The position numbers were made by a program, and so were the translations under genes. A stretch of DNA of 64,000 nt, from contig JAFLBL010000004.1 of assembly GCA_017303855.1 (NCBI GenBank), positions 275,905 through 339,904 on the forward strand, read 5' to 3'. This stretch comes from Chitinophagales bacterium. GTDB lineage: Bacteria; Bacteroidota; Bacteroidia; Chitinophagales; Chitinophagaceae. Below are positions 39,202 through 47,221 of the stretch, one piece after another. Under the pieces are notes generated by a model. That model did no database searches. It saw nothing but the letters and a program-made list of their open reading frames with translations, and was not told where the DNA came from. Numbering within the stretch: position 1 is the first letter of the stretch; the number at the start of each line of letters is the position of its first letter.

Positions 39202-41184
39202 ATGAAACAACTGCAATCAGTTAAGCTACTTTTAGTGTTATGGGTAATTAGTCTTTCCGGTATGGCACAAACAGGTGTGCCCGCTACCCGTAAAGTAAAC
39301 ATCAGCATCAACAAACCCACTGCCGCTATCTCTCCCGATATGTGGGGGATCTTTTTTGAAGATATCAATTTCGGCGCCGATGGCGGTCTCTATGCCGAAC
39401 TGATCAAAAACGGCTCCTTCGAATTTCCCATGCCCATGATGGGCTGGCGCGATCCGGATACCGAAGCCCAGGGCGCAATGCTGATCGTAAACCAGGCCGC
39501 GCATGGCGTGAATCCCCGCTATGCACAACTGAAATTAAAAGGCACCGGCGATTTTGTATTGCTCAATGACGGTTTCCGGGGTATGGGTATACAGAAAGAT
39601 GAGACCTATCTCTTCAGCATCATGGCCAGACAGCTCAGCGGACAAGCTTCGCTGCGACTGGAAATGATTAACGCCAAAGGAACGGTGATCGGTAAAGCGG
39701 AACCGGTGACCATAAATGGTGACTGGAAGAAATACAGTCTATCGTTTACCGCCGGCGATACCGCGCAAAAAGGCAAACTGCGGGTGATCTTCAACGGTAG
39801 TGGTGAATTCCACCTGGACCGTCTTTCCTTATTTCCCCAACATACCTGGAAGAACCGCCCCAATGGATTGCGGAATGATCTTGTACAGAAATTAGCCGAT
39901 CTCAAACCCGGCTTCCTCCGTTTCCCCGGTGGCTGTATCGTGGAAGGGCGGGACCTCACGAACCGGTATCAATGGAAAACTACCGTGGGCGCTCCCGAAG
40001 ACCGCAAGCTCATCATGAACCGCTGGAATGTGGAGTTCGCCCATAAGAATGCACCGGATTACTACCAGAGCTTTGGCCTTGGTTTCTATGAATATTTTAT
40101 ACTGGCAGAAGACCTCGGCGCCGCGCCATTGCCCATTCTCAACTGCGGGATGGCCTGCCAGTTCAACAGCAGTGAAGTGGTGAGTCTGCCGGAACTGGAT
40201 CCGTACATACAGGATGCCCTGGACCTGATTGAGTTTGCTAACGGGGATGTAACAACGAAGTGGGGTCGGCTGCGCGCGGACATGGGGCACCCGGCCGCTT
40301 TTAATCTTCGCCTGCTTGGGGTGGGGAATGAGCAATGGGATGAACAGTACGTGGAACGTTACGCGCTCTTTGAAAAGATTTTACAGCAACGCCATCCCGA
40401 AGTAAAACTGGTGGCCGCGGCCGGTCCCTATGCGGAAGGACCATTGTTTGACTATGCCTGGTCCGCCTTTAAAAAAATGAAACCGGATTTTATTGACGAA
40501 CATTATTATAAAGGACCCGATTGGTTTTTAAAAAATGCCGCCCGCTATGATAACTACGACCGCAACGGGTTAAAGATATTTGCCGGCGAATACGCCGCAC
40601 ATGGCAAAGACAATGCACAGGCCGAATCCAAGAACTCCTGGATGAGCGCCATGGCCGAAGCCGCTTTTATGACCGGCCTGGAACGCAATGCTGATATCGT
40701 GAAAATGTGTTCCTATGCACCGCTGCTCGCGCATGTGGATGCCTGGCAATGGCGTCCCGACCTGATCTGGTTCGATAACCTCCGCAGCATGGCCACCCCG
40801 AATTATTATGTACAGCAACTGTATTCCCTCAACAAAGGCACACATGCCGTGCCCGCCCTGCTCGAAGGCAAAGCACTCAGTGGCAGGGATAGTCTTTATG
40901 CCAGTGCCGTAATTGATTCGGTGAACAAAGAACTGATCATTAAACTGGTGAATGCCGGTAACAAAACGGAATACTTTGAATTCAATCTGGCCGGAATTAA
41001 ATCCGTAAAAGGAGCCATGACGGTAACCAGTATGCATGGCGCCGAACTGCTGGCATATAATACATTGGATAAACCGGCCACGGTAACACCGGTTACCAGT
41101 ACCATTCCCGTCAAAGGAAAGAAGATAATGCAGGTTTTGCCGGCTTCGACCTTTACTGTTGTAAGATTAAAATATGTTCAATAA
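39202..41184 (+). CDS. GH51 alpha-L-arabinofuranosidase with N-terminal CBM-like domain, secreted
   Basis: 660-residue GH51 enzyme. Signal peptide ends SGMAQ. The first segment, MWGIFFEDINFGADGGLYAELIKNGSFEF (split between barrel strand and start of a carbohydrate-binding-type insert), leads into a beta-sandwich of about 150 residues before the main barrel resumes with LRFPGGCIVEG. Acid/base Glu near 377 (GVGNEQWDEQ), nucleophile Glu near 463 (FAGEYAAHG). This architecture is that of the larger bacterial and plant arabinofuranosidases and differs from the 515-residue GH51 at 5.4 kb, so the two are not a recent duplication. Its 3' end overlaps the GH95 gene by 11 bp. Confidence 0.94.
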   Translation: MKQLQSVKLLLVLWVISLSGMAQTGVPATRKVNISINKPTAAISPDMWGIFFEDINFGADGGLYAELIKNGSFEFPMPMMGWRDPDTEAQGAMLIVNQAAHGVNPRYAQLKLKGTGDFVLLNDGFRGMGIQKDETYLFSIMARQLSGQASLRLEMINAKGTVIGKAEPVTINGDWKKYSLSFTAGDTAQKGKLRVIFNGSGEFHLDRLSLFPQHTWKNRPNGLRNDLVQKLADLKPGFLRFPGGCIVEGRDLTNRYQWKTTVGAPEDRKLIMNRWNVEFAHKNAPDYYQSFGLGFYEYFILAEDLGAAPLPILNCGMACQFNSSEVVSLPELDPYIQDALDLIEFANGDVTTKWGRLRADMGHPAAFNLRLLGVGNEQWDEQYVERYALFEKILQQRHPEVKLVAAAGPYAEGPLFDYAWSAFKKMKPDFIDEHYYKGPDWFLKNAARYDNYDRNGLKIFAGEYAAHGKDNAQAESKNSWMSAMAEAAFMTGLERNADIVKMCSYAPLLAHVDAWQWRPDLIWFDNLRSMATPNYYVQQLYSLNKGTHAVPALLEGKALSGRDSLYASAVIDSVNKELIIKLVNAGNKTEYFEFNLAGIKSVKGAMTVTSMHGAELLAYNTLDKPATVTPVTSTIPVKGKKIMQVLPASTFTVVRLKYVQ

Positions 41185-43630
41185 AAACGGTTTACTGATT
41201 GTACTGGCACTGCTTGGTTCCATCACCGCCGGTGCCCAGTCAAAAAGTTCCATGGTCCTTTGGTACAACAAACCCGCGAAGGACTGGAATGAGGCCCTGC
41301 CACTGGGAAATGGAAGACTGGGTGCCATGGTATATGGCCGGGCCGCGGAGGAGTTAATTCAACTGAATGAACAAAGCCTCTGGACCGGAGGCCCTGCCGA
41401 TCTCAATCCCAATCCGGATGCACCAAAGTATTTGCAACCGGTGCGGGATGAATTATTCCGCGACAGTATTGGCCGTGCCGTCAGATTACTGAAGAAAATG
41501 CAGGGACCGGATACGGAAATGTATCAGCCTCTCGGTGATCTGAAAATCCGGCAACAGTTCAGTGGTGAAGTAACGGAGCTATACCGCGACCTCGATATCA
41601 GCAAGGCCCTTGCCACCACTTCATTTACGGCGGATGGGGTACGGTATACCCGTGAGATGTTTATTTCTGCTCCGGGCCAGGTGATCCTGATAAAACTGAA
41701 AGCCGGTAAGCCCAAAGCCCTGCGGTTTACCGTGGATGTATCGCACGATCTGCAATACAGTAAAAAAGTGATGGCGGACAGGAGTCTTGTACTCAGTGGC
41801 AAGGCGCGTATCTACAACGATGAGCGCCGCAATCCCAAGCCCCTCGTCTATAAAGACTCGCTGCATTGTGCAGGAATGCGTTTTCAGTTTCGTGTAAAAG
41901 CAATCAGTGCAGATGGGAAAATAAATCATACGGATACCTCTCTCGTCATCAGCGATGCCACGGAAGTATTGCTTTATATAACGGCAGCTACCAGTTTCAA
42001 TGGTATTGATAAATGTCCGGATAGTGAAGGCGTAGATGAAGTAAAACTCGCTACGGAAGCCATGAACCGTGTGATCGGCAAGATCTATGCGACGCTCTAT
42101 GCAGCCCATCTGAAAGATTACCAGGCCCTGTTTAACCGGGTGCAGTTAAAGCTGAATAAAGCCATTGCTCCGGCGCTTCCCGTTAATGAACGGCTCGAAG
42201 CCTATGGTAAAGGTGCGCCTGATTACGCATTGGAGGAATTGTTTTTTCAATATGGCCGTTACCTGCTTATTTGTTCATCAAGACCCGGTGGCTTCCCGGC
42301 CAACCTGCAGGGTATCTGGAGTAATCAGTTGAGTCCGCCATGGAGAAGCAACTATACCACCAATATTAATCTCCAGATGAATTACTGGCCGGCTTTACCG
42401 GCGAATATGCCGGAGATGAATACCGTGCTCGTGGAACATATCAAACGCATGGCGAAGAACGGAACCGCCACGGCAAAGAATTATTACAACATGCGTGGCT
42501 GGGCCGTGCATCATAATTCCGATATGTGGGCACAGACCAATCCTGTAGGTGAGGGAGGGGGTGATCCCAAATGGGCCAACTGGAGTCTCGGCAGTCCCTG
42601 GCTCAGTCAGCACCTTTATGAGCATTTCCGGTTCACCGCCGATAAAAAATATTTGAAAGAAGAAGCCTATCCGCTGATGAAGAGTGCCGCGGAGTTTTGT
42701 CTTGACTGGTTAATCGAAAGAAACGGCGTATTAGTCACTGCACCCTCTACTTCTCCCGAGAATGTATACCTGCATCCCAATGGTTTCAAGGGCACAGTAA
42801 CCATTGCCTCCGCGATGGATATGGAGATCATCTGGGATCTGTTCACCAATATCATTGAAGCTTCGGAGATACTCGGTATTGATGAAGATTTTGCCCAACT
42901 CCTGAAAGAGAAAAGAGCAAAGCTCAATCCGTTGAAGATCGGGAAGAAGGGCAATCTGGTGGAGTGGTATGATGACTGGGAAGATGAAGAACCCACGCAT
43001 CGGCACGTATCGCATGCGTTTGCTTTGCATCCCGGCCGGCAGATATCACCGCTCATTGATACCAATTATGCCAATGCGGTAAAAAAGACGCTGGAATTAA
43101 GAGGCGATGATGGTACCGGCTGGAGTATCGCGTGGAAGATCAATTTCTGGGCAAGATTGCTCGATGGAGATCATGCGTATAAACTGTACCGTAATCTCCT
43201 GCATCTTACCAAAGGATACACGCAGGAAAAATATGACGGCGGCGGCGGTGTCTATCCCAATTTATTCGATGCGCATCCGCCCTTCCAGATCGATGGTAAT
43301 TTCGGAGCCACCGCAGGTATAACAGAAATGTTAGTACAAAGTCATCTCGGGCAGCTCCAGTTATTACCCGCATTACCAGCTGCCTGGAAAGAAGGCCATG
43401 TAAAAGGATTGCTCGCCCGCGGCAATTTTGAAATAGAGATCTGGTGGGCTGAAGGAAAGATCACCCGGGCTACGCTCCTTTCCCATAAAGGCGGCTCCTG
43501 TACCATCAGGAATATGCGGCCGGTTCCTTTAAAAGAAATTAAAATGGACATGAAAGGCTCAGCAAGTACCGGTTATATGGTGCAGTTCAATACCGTAGCC
43601 GGATATCGTTACGAATTAAAACCGATGTGA
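41174..43630 (+). CDS. GH95 alpha-L-fucosidase / alpha-L-galactosidase, secreted
   Basis: 818-residue inverting GH95 enzyme; members release alpha-1,2-linked L-fucose or L-galactose from xyloglucan, milk or pectic side chains. Signal peptide ends TAGAQ. N-terminal domain opens with WYNKPAKDWNEALPLGNGRLGAMVYG; catalytic centre pieces are TNINLQMNYWP (the Asn pair), APSTSPEN (general-acid Glu) and FQIDGNFGATAGI (Asp), assigned by analogy to bifidobacterial AfcA. It overlaps GH51 by 11 bp and the CE12 gene by 1 bp, so it is translationally coupled on both sides. With GH29 at the window start it gives the locus two fucosidase families; galactosidase activity on RG-II-type chains is a real alternative. 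Confidence 0.93.
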   Translation: MFNKNGLLIVLALLGSITAGAQSKSSMVLWYNKPAKDWNEALPLGNGRLGAMVYGRAAEELIQLNEQSLWTGGPADLNPNPDAPKYLQPVRDELFRDSIGRAVRLLKKMQGPDTEMYQPLGDLKIRQQFSGEVTELYRDLDISKALATTSFTADGVRYTREMFISAPGQVILIKLKAGKPKALRFTVDVSHDLQYSKKVMADRSLVLSGKARIYNDERRNPKPLVYKDSLHCAGMRFQFRVKAISADGKINHTDTSLVISDATEVLLYITAATSFNGIDKCPDSEGVDEVKLATEAMNRVIGKIYATLYAAHLKDYQALFNRVQLKLNKAIAPALPVNERLEAYGKGAPDYALEELFFQYGRYLLICSSRPGGFPANLQGIWSNQLSPPWRSNYTTNINLQMNYWPALPANMPEMNTVLVEHIKRMAKNGTATAKNYYNMRGWAVHHNSDMWAQTNPVGEGGGDPKWANWSLGSPWLSQHLYEHFRFTADKKYLKEEAYPLMKSAAEFCLDWLIERNGVLVTAPSTSPENVYLHPNGFKGTVTIASAMDMEIIWDLFTNIIEASEILGIDEDFAQLLKEKRAKLNPLKIGKKGNLVEWYDDWEDEEPTHRHVSHAFALHPGRQISPLIDTNYANAVKKTLELRGDDGTGWSIAWKINFWARLLDGDHAYKLYRNLLHLTKGYTQEKYDGGGGVYPNLFDAHPPFQIDGNFGATAGITEMLVQSHLGQLQLLPALPAAWKEGHVKGLLARGNFEIEIWWAEGKITRATLLSHKGGSCTIRNMRPVPLKEIKMDMKGSASTGYMVQFNTVAGYRYELKPM

Positions 43631-44970
43631 TGAAAAGACCTTTCTTTCTAGGATTGATGCTGCTGTTTTCTGCCGGACTTTTTGCCCAGCAGAAAAGTTA
43701 CAAATTCGATTTTGGTAACGGGAAACTAATGCCCGGATACACGCAGGTAACCACCGATACAAAATACAGTGAGGAAACCGGATTCGGCTTTGATAAATAT
43801 TCCACCGACCTCCAATCCGGCGATGGGAAAACAAAGAACGCTTTACTCACCGATTATATCAGCAGCACCAAACCTTTTTATTTCTCCGTCAGACTTCCCG
43901 ATGGGAATTATGATGTGAAAGTGATATTAGGTGATCCGCTTGGCACTGCTGCGGCCACGGTACGTGCGGAATGCCGTCGATTAATGATTAATAATACAGT
44001 CACCGGCAAAGGAAAATTCGCCACACTGAATTTCACCGTGCATGTCAAAGACAGTCTGATCCGAAATGAAAATAACGAAGTGGTCAGTAAAGTCCGTCTC
44101 AAAGAAAGAGAGGTCGGTTACCTGCACTGGGACAATAAACTCACGCTCGAGTTTAATGGGGGTGCCCCGAAGATCTGTGCGGTGGAGATCACCCCCAATA
44201 CAACCGCGGCTACTGTTTTTCTCGCCGGCAATTCCACCGTGGTGGATCAGGACAAAGAGCCCTGGGCAGCATGGGGACAAATGATTCCTTCTTTTTTCCA
44301 GGCAAAGAAAATTGCAGTGGCCAATTATGCAGAATCCGGTGAAGCATTGAACTCCTTCCGCAGTGCAAGGCGTTTAGAGAAGATACTCAGCCTGATGAAA
44401 AAAGGTGATTATCTTTTTATCGAATTCGGTCACAATGATATGAAGCAGAAAGGCGAGGGGGTAGGAGCATTCACAAGCTATAAAAAAGAACTGCTCCGGT
44501 ATATCGCCGATGTAAAAGCAAAGGGCGGTATTCCCGTATTGGTAACGTCCATGCACCGCCGCAGTTTCGACAGTACCGGACATATCATTAACACACTCGG
44601 TGATTATCCCGAAGCCGTACGGCAGGCCGCGAGAGAAACCAATACCGCCCTTATTGACCTCAATGCAATGAGCAAGACACTCTACGAAGCCTGGGGTCCT
44701 GTTGAATCTATCAAGGCCTTTGTCCATTATCCCGCCAATACCTTTCCCGGTCAGGATAAAAAACTCGAAGACAATACCCATTTCAATACCTACGGAGCCT
44801 GGCAGATCGCCAAATGCATCGTGAACGGCATAAAAGAAGCAAAGCTCGGCATCGCCAAGTCCTTACGAAAAGACCTTACCCCCTTCGATCCCGCCCATCC
44901 CGATACAGTGGAGAAATGGAACTGGCCGATGGGGGCGTATGTGACGGGGATGAAGCCGGATGGGAATTGA
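43630..44970 (+). CDS. CE12-like rhamnogalacturonan acetylesterase, secreted
   Basis: SGNH-type esterase, 446 residues from ATG 43630 (TGATG, one-base overlap with the GH95 stop; a GTG one codon earlier is possible). Signal peptide ends LFAQQ. An N-terminal beta-sandwich of about 180 residues (YKFDFGNGKLMPGY; FYFSVRLPDGNYDVKVILGD) is followed by the esterase domain. The nucleophile Ser is near 202 in LAGNSTVVDQ (a GNST variant of the usual GDST block), the oxyanion block is EFGHNDMK, and the Asp-x-x-His pair is at about 381-384 in EDNTHFNTYG. Removes acetyl groups from galacturonosyl residues in the periplasm so that lyases and hydrolases can act. Last gene of the coupled operon. Confidence 0.9.
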   Translation: MKRPFFLGLMLLFSAGLFAQQKSYKFDFGNGKLMPGYTQVTTDTKYSEETGFGFDKYSTDLQSGDGKTKNALLTDYISSTKPFYFSVRLPDGNYDVKVILGDPLGTAAATVRAECRRLMINNTVTGKGKFATLNFTVHVKDSLIRNENNEVVSKVRLKEREVGYLHWDNKLTLEFNGGAPKICAVEITPNTTAATVFLAGNSTVVDQDKEPWAAWGQMIPSFFQAKKIAVANYAESGEALNSFRSARRLEKILSLMKKGDYLFIEFGHNDMKQKGEGVGAFTSYKKELLRYIADVKAKGGIPVLVTSMHRRSFDSTGHIINTLGDYPEAVRQAARETNTALIDLNAMSKTLYEAWGPVESIKAFVHYPANTFPGQDKKLEDNTHFNTYGAWQIAKCIVNGIKEAKLGIAKSLRKDLTPFDPAHPDTVEKWNWPMGAYVTGMKPDGN

Positions 44971-45282
44971 GATGTGAGTTGTGGGATGTGAGATGTGAGT
45001 GGTGAGTGGTGAGTGGGGTTCTAAAGCAGGTAGTGGTTTTCAGGTTTGGAAGCTCTTTGCGTGACTTTTATTTCGAGCGAAGTGAGGAAACTTCTTTCTC
45101 CTATCTCGGCGCTGTCATTCCGGACGAAGCGAGGAAACTTCTTTCTCCTCTCTCGGGCGCTGTCATTCCGAACTAAGTGAGGGAACTACTTTCTCCAAAG
45201 AGCTTTCCGGAGTTAGTCGGAGACCTTGTATTTAAACAACTAAACAACTAAACGACTAAACAACTAAACAACTAAACATTCC
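44971..45282. repeat. Repeat-filled spacer: GAGNTGT tract, composite inverted element, TAAACAAC tract
   Basis: 312 bp without a gene. (a) 44968-45016: 7-bp units of GAG(A/T)TGT and GAGTGGT, starting at the stop codon of the CE12 gene. (b) 45048-45208: a unit bounded by inverted ends GGAAGCTCTTTG and CAAAGAGCTTTCC that encloses three copies of a TGTCATTCCGA...GAAACTTCTTTCTC repeat (45071-45101, 45113-45148, 45161-45196; the last two 48 bp apart). (c) 45233-45280: six 8-bp units TAAACAAC (last one imperfect), ending 2 bp before the ATG of the next gene. No ORF or terminator with a clear T-run is visible. Confidence 0.85.
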
Positions 45283-46629
45283 ATGCATAAACTCATCCTC
45301 TTTTTAGCCCTCCTTTCCGCAATTAACAGCTCCGCCCAGATCGGCCGCCGCTTCCCTTCCGAGCGCAAAGAGATCACCGATCCCGTGACCGGATATAAAC
45401 TCATTTTTCTCACCAGCACACCCGCCGGTGATTCAAAAATCTATCAGACCCATAACCAATGGACGGCCGACGGGCAATGGCTCATCTTCCGTTCCAACCG
45501 GGCGCGAAATGAAGCCTTTGCCGTCAATGAAAATACCGGTGATATCGTACAGGTCACAGAAGGTGGATATACAGGTATGCTCAATGTGGGACGATTATCG
45601 ATGAAACTCTATTTCCTCCGGTATAAAAATGAACGGCCCGATGATAAATCTCTCAGAAGACCCAATGGTCCCTTGCAGGTGATTGAAGTTAATCTTGCCG
45701 CCGTACTCGAAGACAGCAAGTCCGGCAAAATGAAATCCGCCGATACCTATCAGCGTGTATGTGGTACCATACCCGAAGCGCTGGATGGCGGGGGAGATCT
45801 GGCCCTTGACGGTGATGAACAGTGGGTCTATTTCAAAACAGGAAAAAAGGGAGCCGAAAAATATTTGCCCGACAGTGTTAAGCCTGCTGCGAATTTCGGT
45901 CCAAGGAATATGGGTGCCGGTCCCAATGGAATCGCCGCCATGAATATTAAAACCGGTGAAACAAAATACGTCGTCTCCGTGCCCTTCCAGATCGGGCATA
46001 TCCAAACCAATCCCTGGGTGCCCGGAGAAATAGTATTCTGCTGGGAGACTGGCGGTAAATCGCCCCAGCGTACCTGGGTGGTACAGGCCGATGGAACAGG
46101 ATTAAGACCATTATACCCCGAATCCGAATACGAGTGGGTTACCCACGAAGCCGTCATCTCCAGAGACGAAGTGGCGATTGCGATTATGGGTCACCGTAAG
46201 ATCGGCGGCGTTGATACCACCGGTACCGCAGTCGGTGGTGCCAATCCCGGTCAGGATCCCGCCTGGGGACCATCCGGCACCAGGGAGAAACCAACCGGTC
46301 TCGGTATCGTTAACCTGCGTACCCGGGAAATGCTCATTGCCGGCCAGACAAAGAAGGGCAGTGGTCTCTGGCATGTACATGGTTCCGCCGATGGTCGTTT
46401 TGCTGTAGGCGATGATTTCTCCCGCAGCATCTATCTCATCGACCGCCGCACCAATGAAATGATCCTACTCTCCACCGGCCACAAGACCACCGCCTCCGAT
46501 CACCCGCATCCCACCATGAGTCCGGATGGCACAAAGATCCAGATCCAATCAGCGATGTTATCGACTGATGGGAAGGCGATGAATATTTGTGTGATACCGG
46601 TGCCGGAGAGGTTAGTTAGTAGTCGGTAG
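45283..46629 (+). CDS. PL22 oligogalacturonate lyase, secreted
   Basis: 448-residue seven-bladed beta-propeller enzyme that cleaves short oligogalacturonides by beta-elimination, giving unsaturated products for GH105-type enzymes or downstream uronate metabolism. Family signatures: DPVTGYKLIFLTSTP, YQTHNQWTADGQWLIF near 54-69, GHIQTNPWVPGEIVFCWET, WVTHEAVI, and LWHVHGSADGRFAVGDDFS (metal- and substrate-binding His residues). A signal peptide (ends INSSAQ) suggests a periplasmic location, whereas well-known proteobacterial Ogl is cytoplasmic. The last residues LVSSR and the stop codon are encoded by the first copy of a 14-bp tandem repeat, so the C-terminus has been rewritten by repeat DNA. 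An 8-bp repeat tract occupies the ribosome-binding region. Confidence 0.9.
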   Translation: MHKLILFLALLSAINSSAQIGRRFPSERKEITDPVTGYKLIFLTSTPAGDSKIYQTHNQWTADGQWLIFRSNRARNEAFAVNENTGDIVQVTEGGYTGMLNVGRLSMKLYFLRYKNERPDDKSLRRPNGPLQVIEVNLAAVLEDSKSGKMKSADTYQRVCGTIPEALDGGGDLALDGDEQWVYFKTGKKGAEKYLPDSVKPAANFGPRNMGAGPNGIAAMNIKTGETKYVVSVPFQIGHIQTNPWVPGEIVFCWETGGKSPQRTWVVQADGTGLRPLYPESEYEWVTHEAVISRDEVAIAIMGHRKIGGVDTTGTAVGGANPGQDPAWGPSGTREKPTGLGIVNLRTREMLIAGQTKKGSGLWHVHGSADGRFAVGDDFSRSIYLIDRRTNEMILLSTGHKTTASDHPHPTMSPDGTKIQIQSAMLSTDGKAMNICVIPVPERLVSSR

Positions 46630-46802
46630 TTAGTAGTCGGTAGTTAGTAGTCGGTAGTTAGTTGAGAGTAGTTAGTTGTGAGTTGTGAGATGTGAGATGT
46701 GAGTTGTGAGTTGTGAGTTGTGAGATGTGAGATGTGAGATGTGAGTTGTGGTTTGTGAGTTGTGAGATGTGAGTTGTGAGTTGTGAGATGTGAGTTGTGA
46801 GT
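46612..46802. repeat. Tandem repeats: 14-bp GTTAGTAGTCGGTA and 7-bp GAG(A/T)TGT
   Basis: Three perfect copies of GTTAGTAGTCGGTA (46615-46656) plus partial flanks, the first lying inside the 3' end of the PL22 gene. They merge into about 18 copies of a 7-bp unit alternating GAGATGT and GAGTTGT (about 46673-46800). Similar 7-bp units follow the CE12 stop at 44968. The reverse strand is a run of ACAACTC/ACATCTC with long open frames that are surely not genes. Confidence 0.9.
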
Positions 46803-47221
46803 CTCACTCCGTAGGAGTGCTTTGTCGGTAAAGCCGACGATGCCCGCACTGCCCCCCTCACCCCATCGGGGTGCTTTGTCGGTCCATGAATGATAAACAC
46901 AAACCTGCGCACCAGTAAAAAAAACGCAATGCTTCAGGCCTGTCAACCTTTCACCCTTACTTCCCCCTGACCTCCTTCGGAGTTAAAGCGCATGGAACGC
47001 TTTATCCACGGACAAGCCTGGGCTGAATCCAGAACGAGAGTAAGGGTAAGTGAAGCGAAAGTACAGGGGGGAAGAGAAGACCCTAAGAACCCTCCTTATC
47101 AACCTATCAACTTTTCAACCTTTCAACTTTTCACCACTTCTTAATATCTTTAAAGCACTGTAATAAATAATCGAAAGCGCTCGTTTATCCGATCAGCCGT
47201 AACACCTCAACCCCTTATCGC
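46803..47221. repeat. Spacer with CACCCC hairpins, MITE-like palindrome and TCAACTTN tract
   Basis: No gene seen. Two short hairpins CACTCC-GTA-GGAGTG (46805-46819) and CACCCC-ATC-GGGGTG (46859-46873) are each followed by CTTTGTCGGT. Next, about 46948-47080, is a palindromic element whose core (46966-47032, with CCTCCTTCGGAGTTAAAGCG) recurs at 54.1 kb. Last, 47099-47133 has four TCAACYTN units preceded by CCCTCCTTA. The final 80 bp before the next gene contain ordinary AT-rich sequence that may hold its promoter. Confidence 0.8.

Noticed and set aside
5382..41184. Recent duplication of the two GH51 genes
   Set aside because: The proteins differ in length (515 and 660 residues), N-terminal architecture and sequence around the catalytic residues.
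44968..46802. CRISPR array
   Set aside because: Repeats are 7, 8 and 14 bp in direct contact, without spacers of constant length, and there are no cas genes.
46644..46946. Minus-strand frames rich in THNSHLTTH-type repeats
   Set aside because: They only translate the 7-bp GAG(A/T)TGT tandem array; a 7-bp unit read in three frames yields a periodic peptide by itself.
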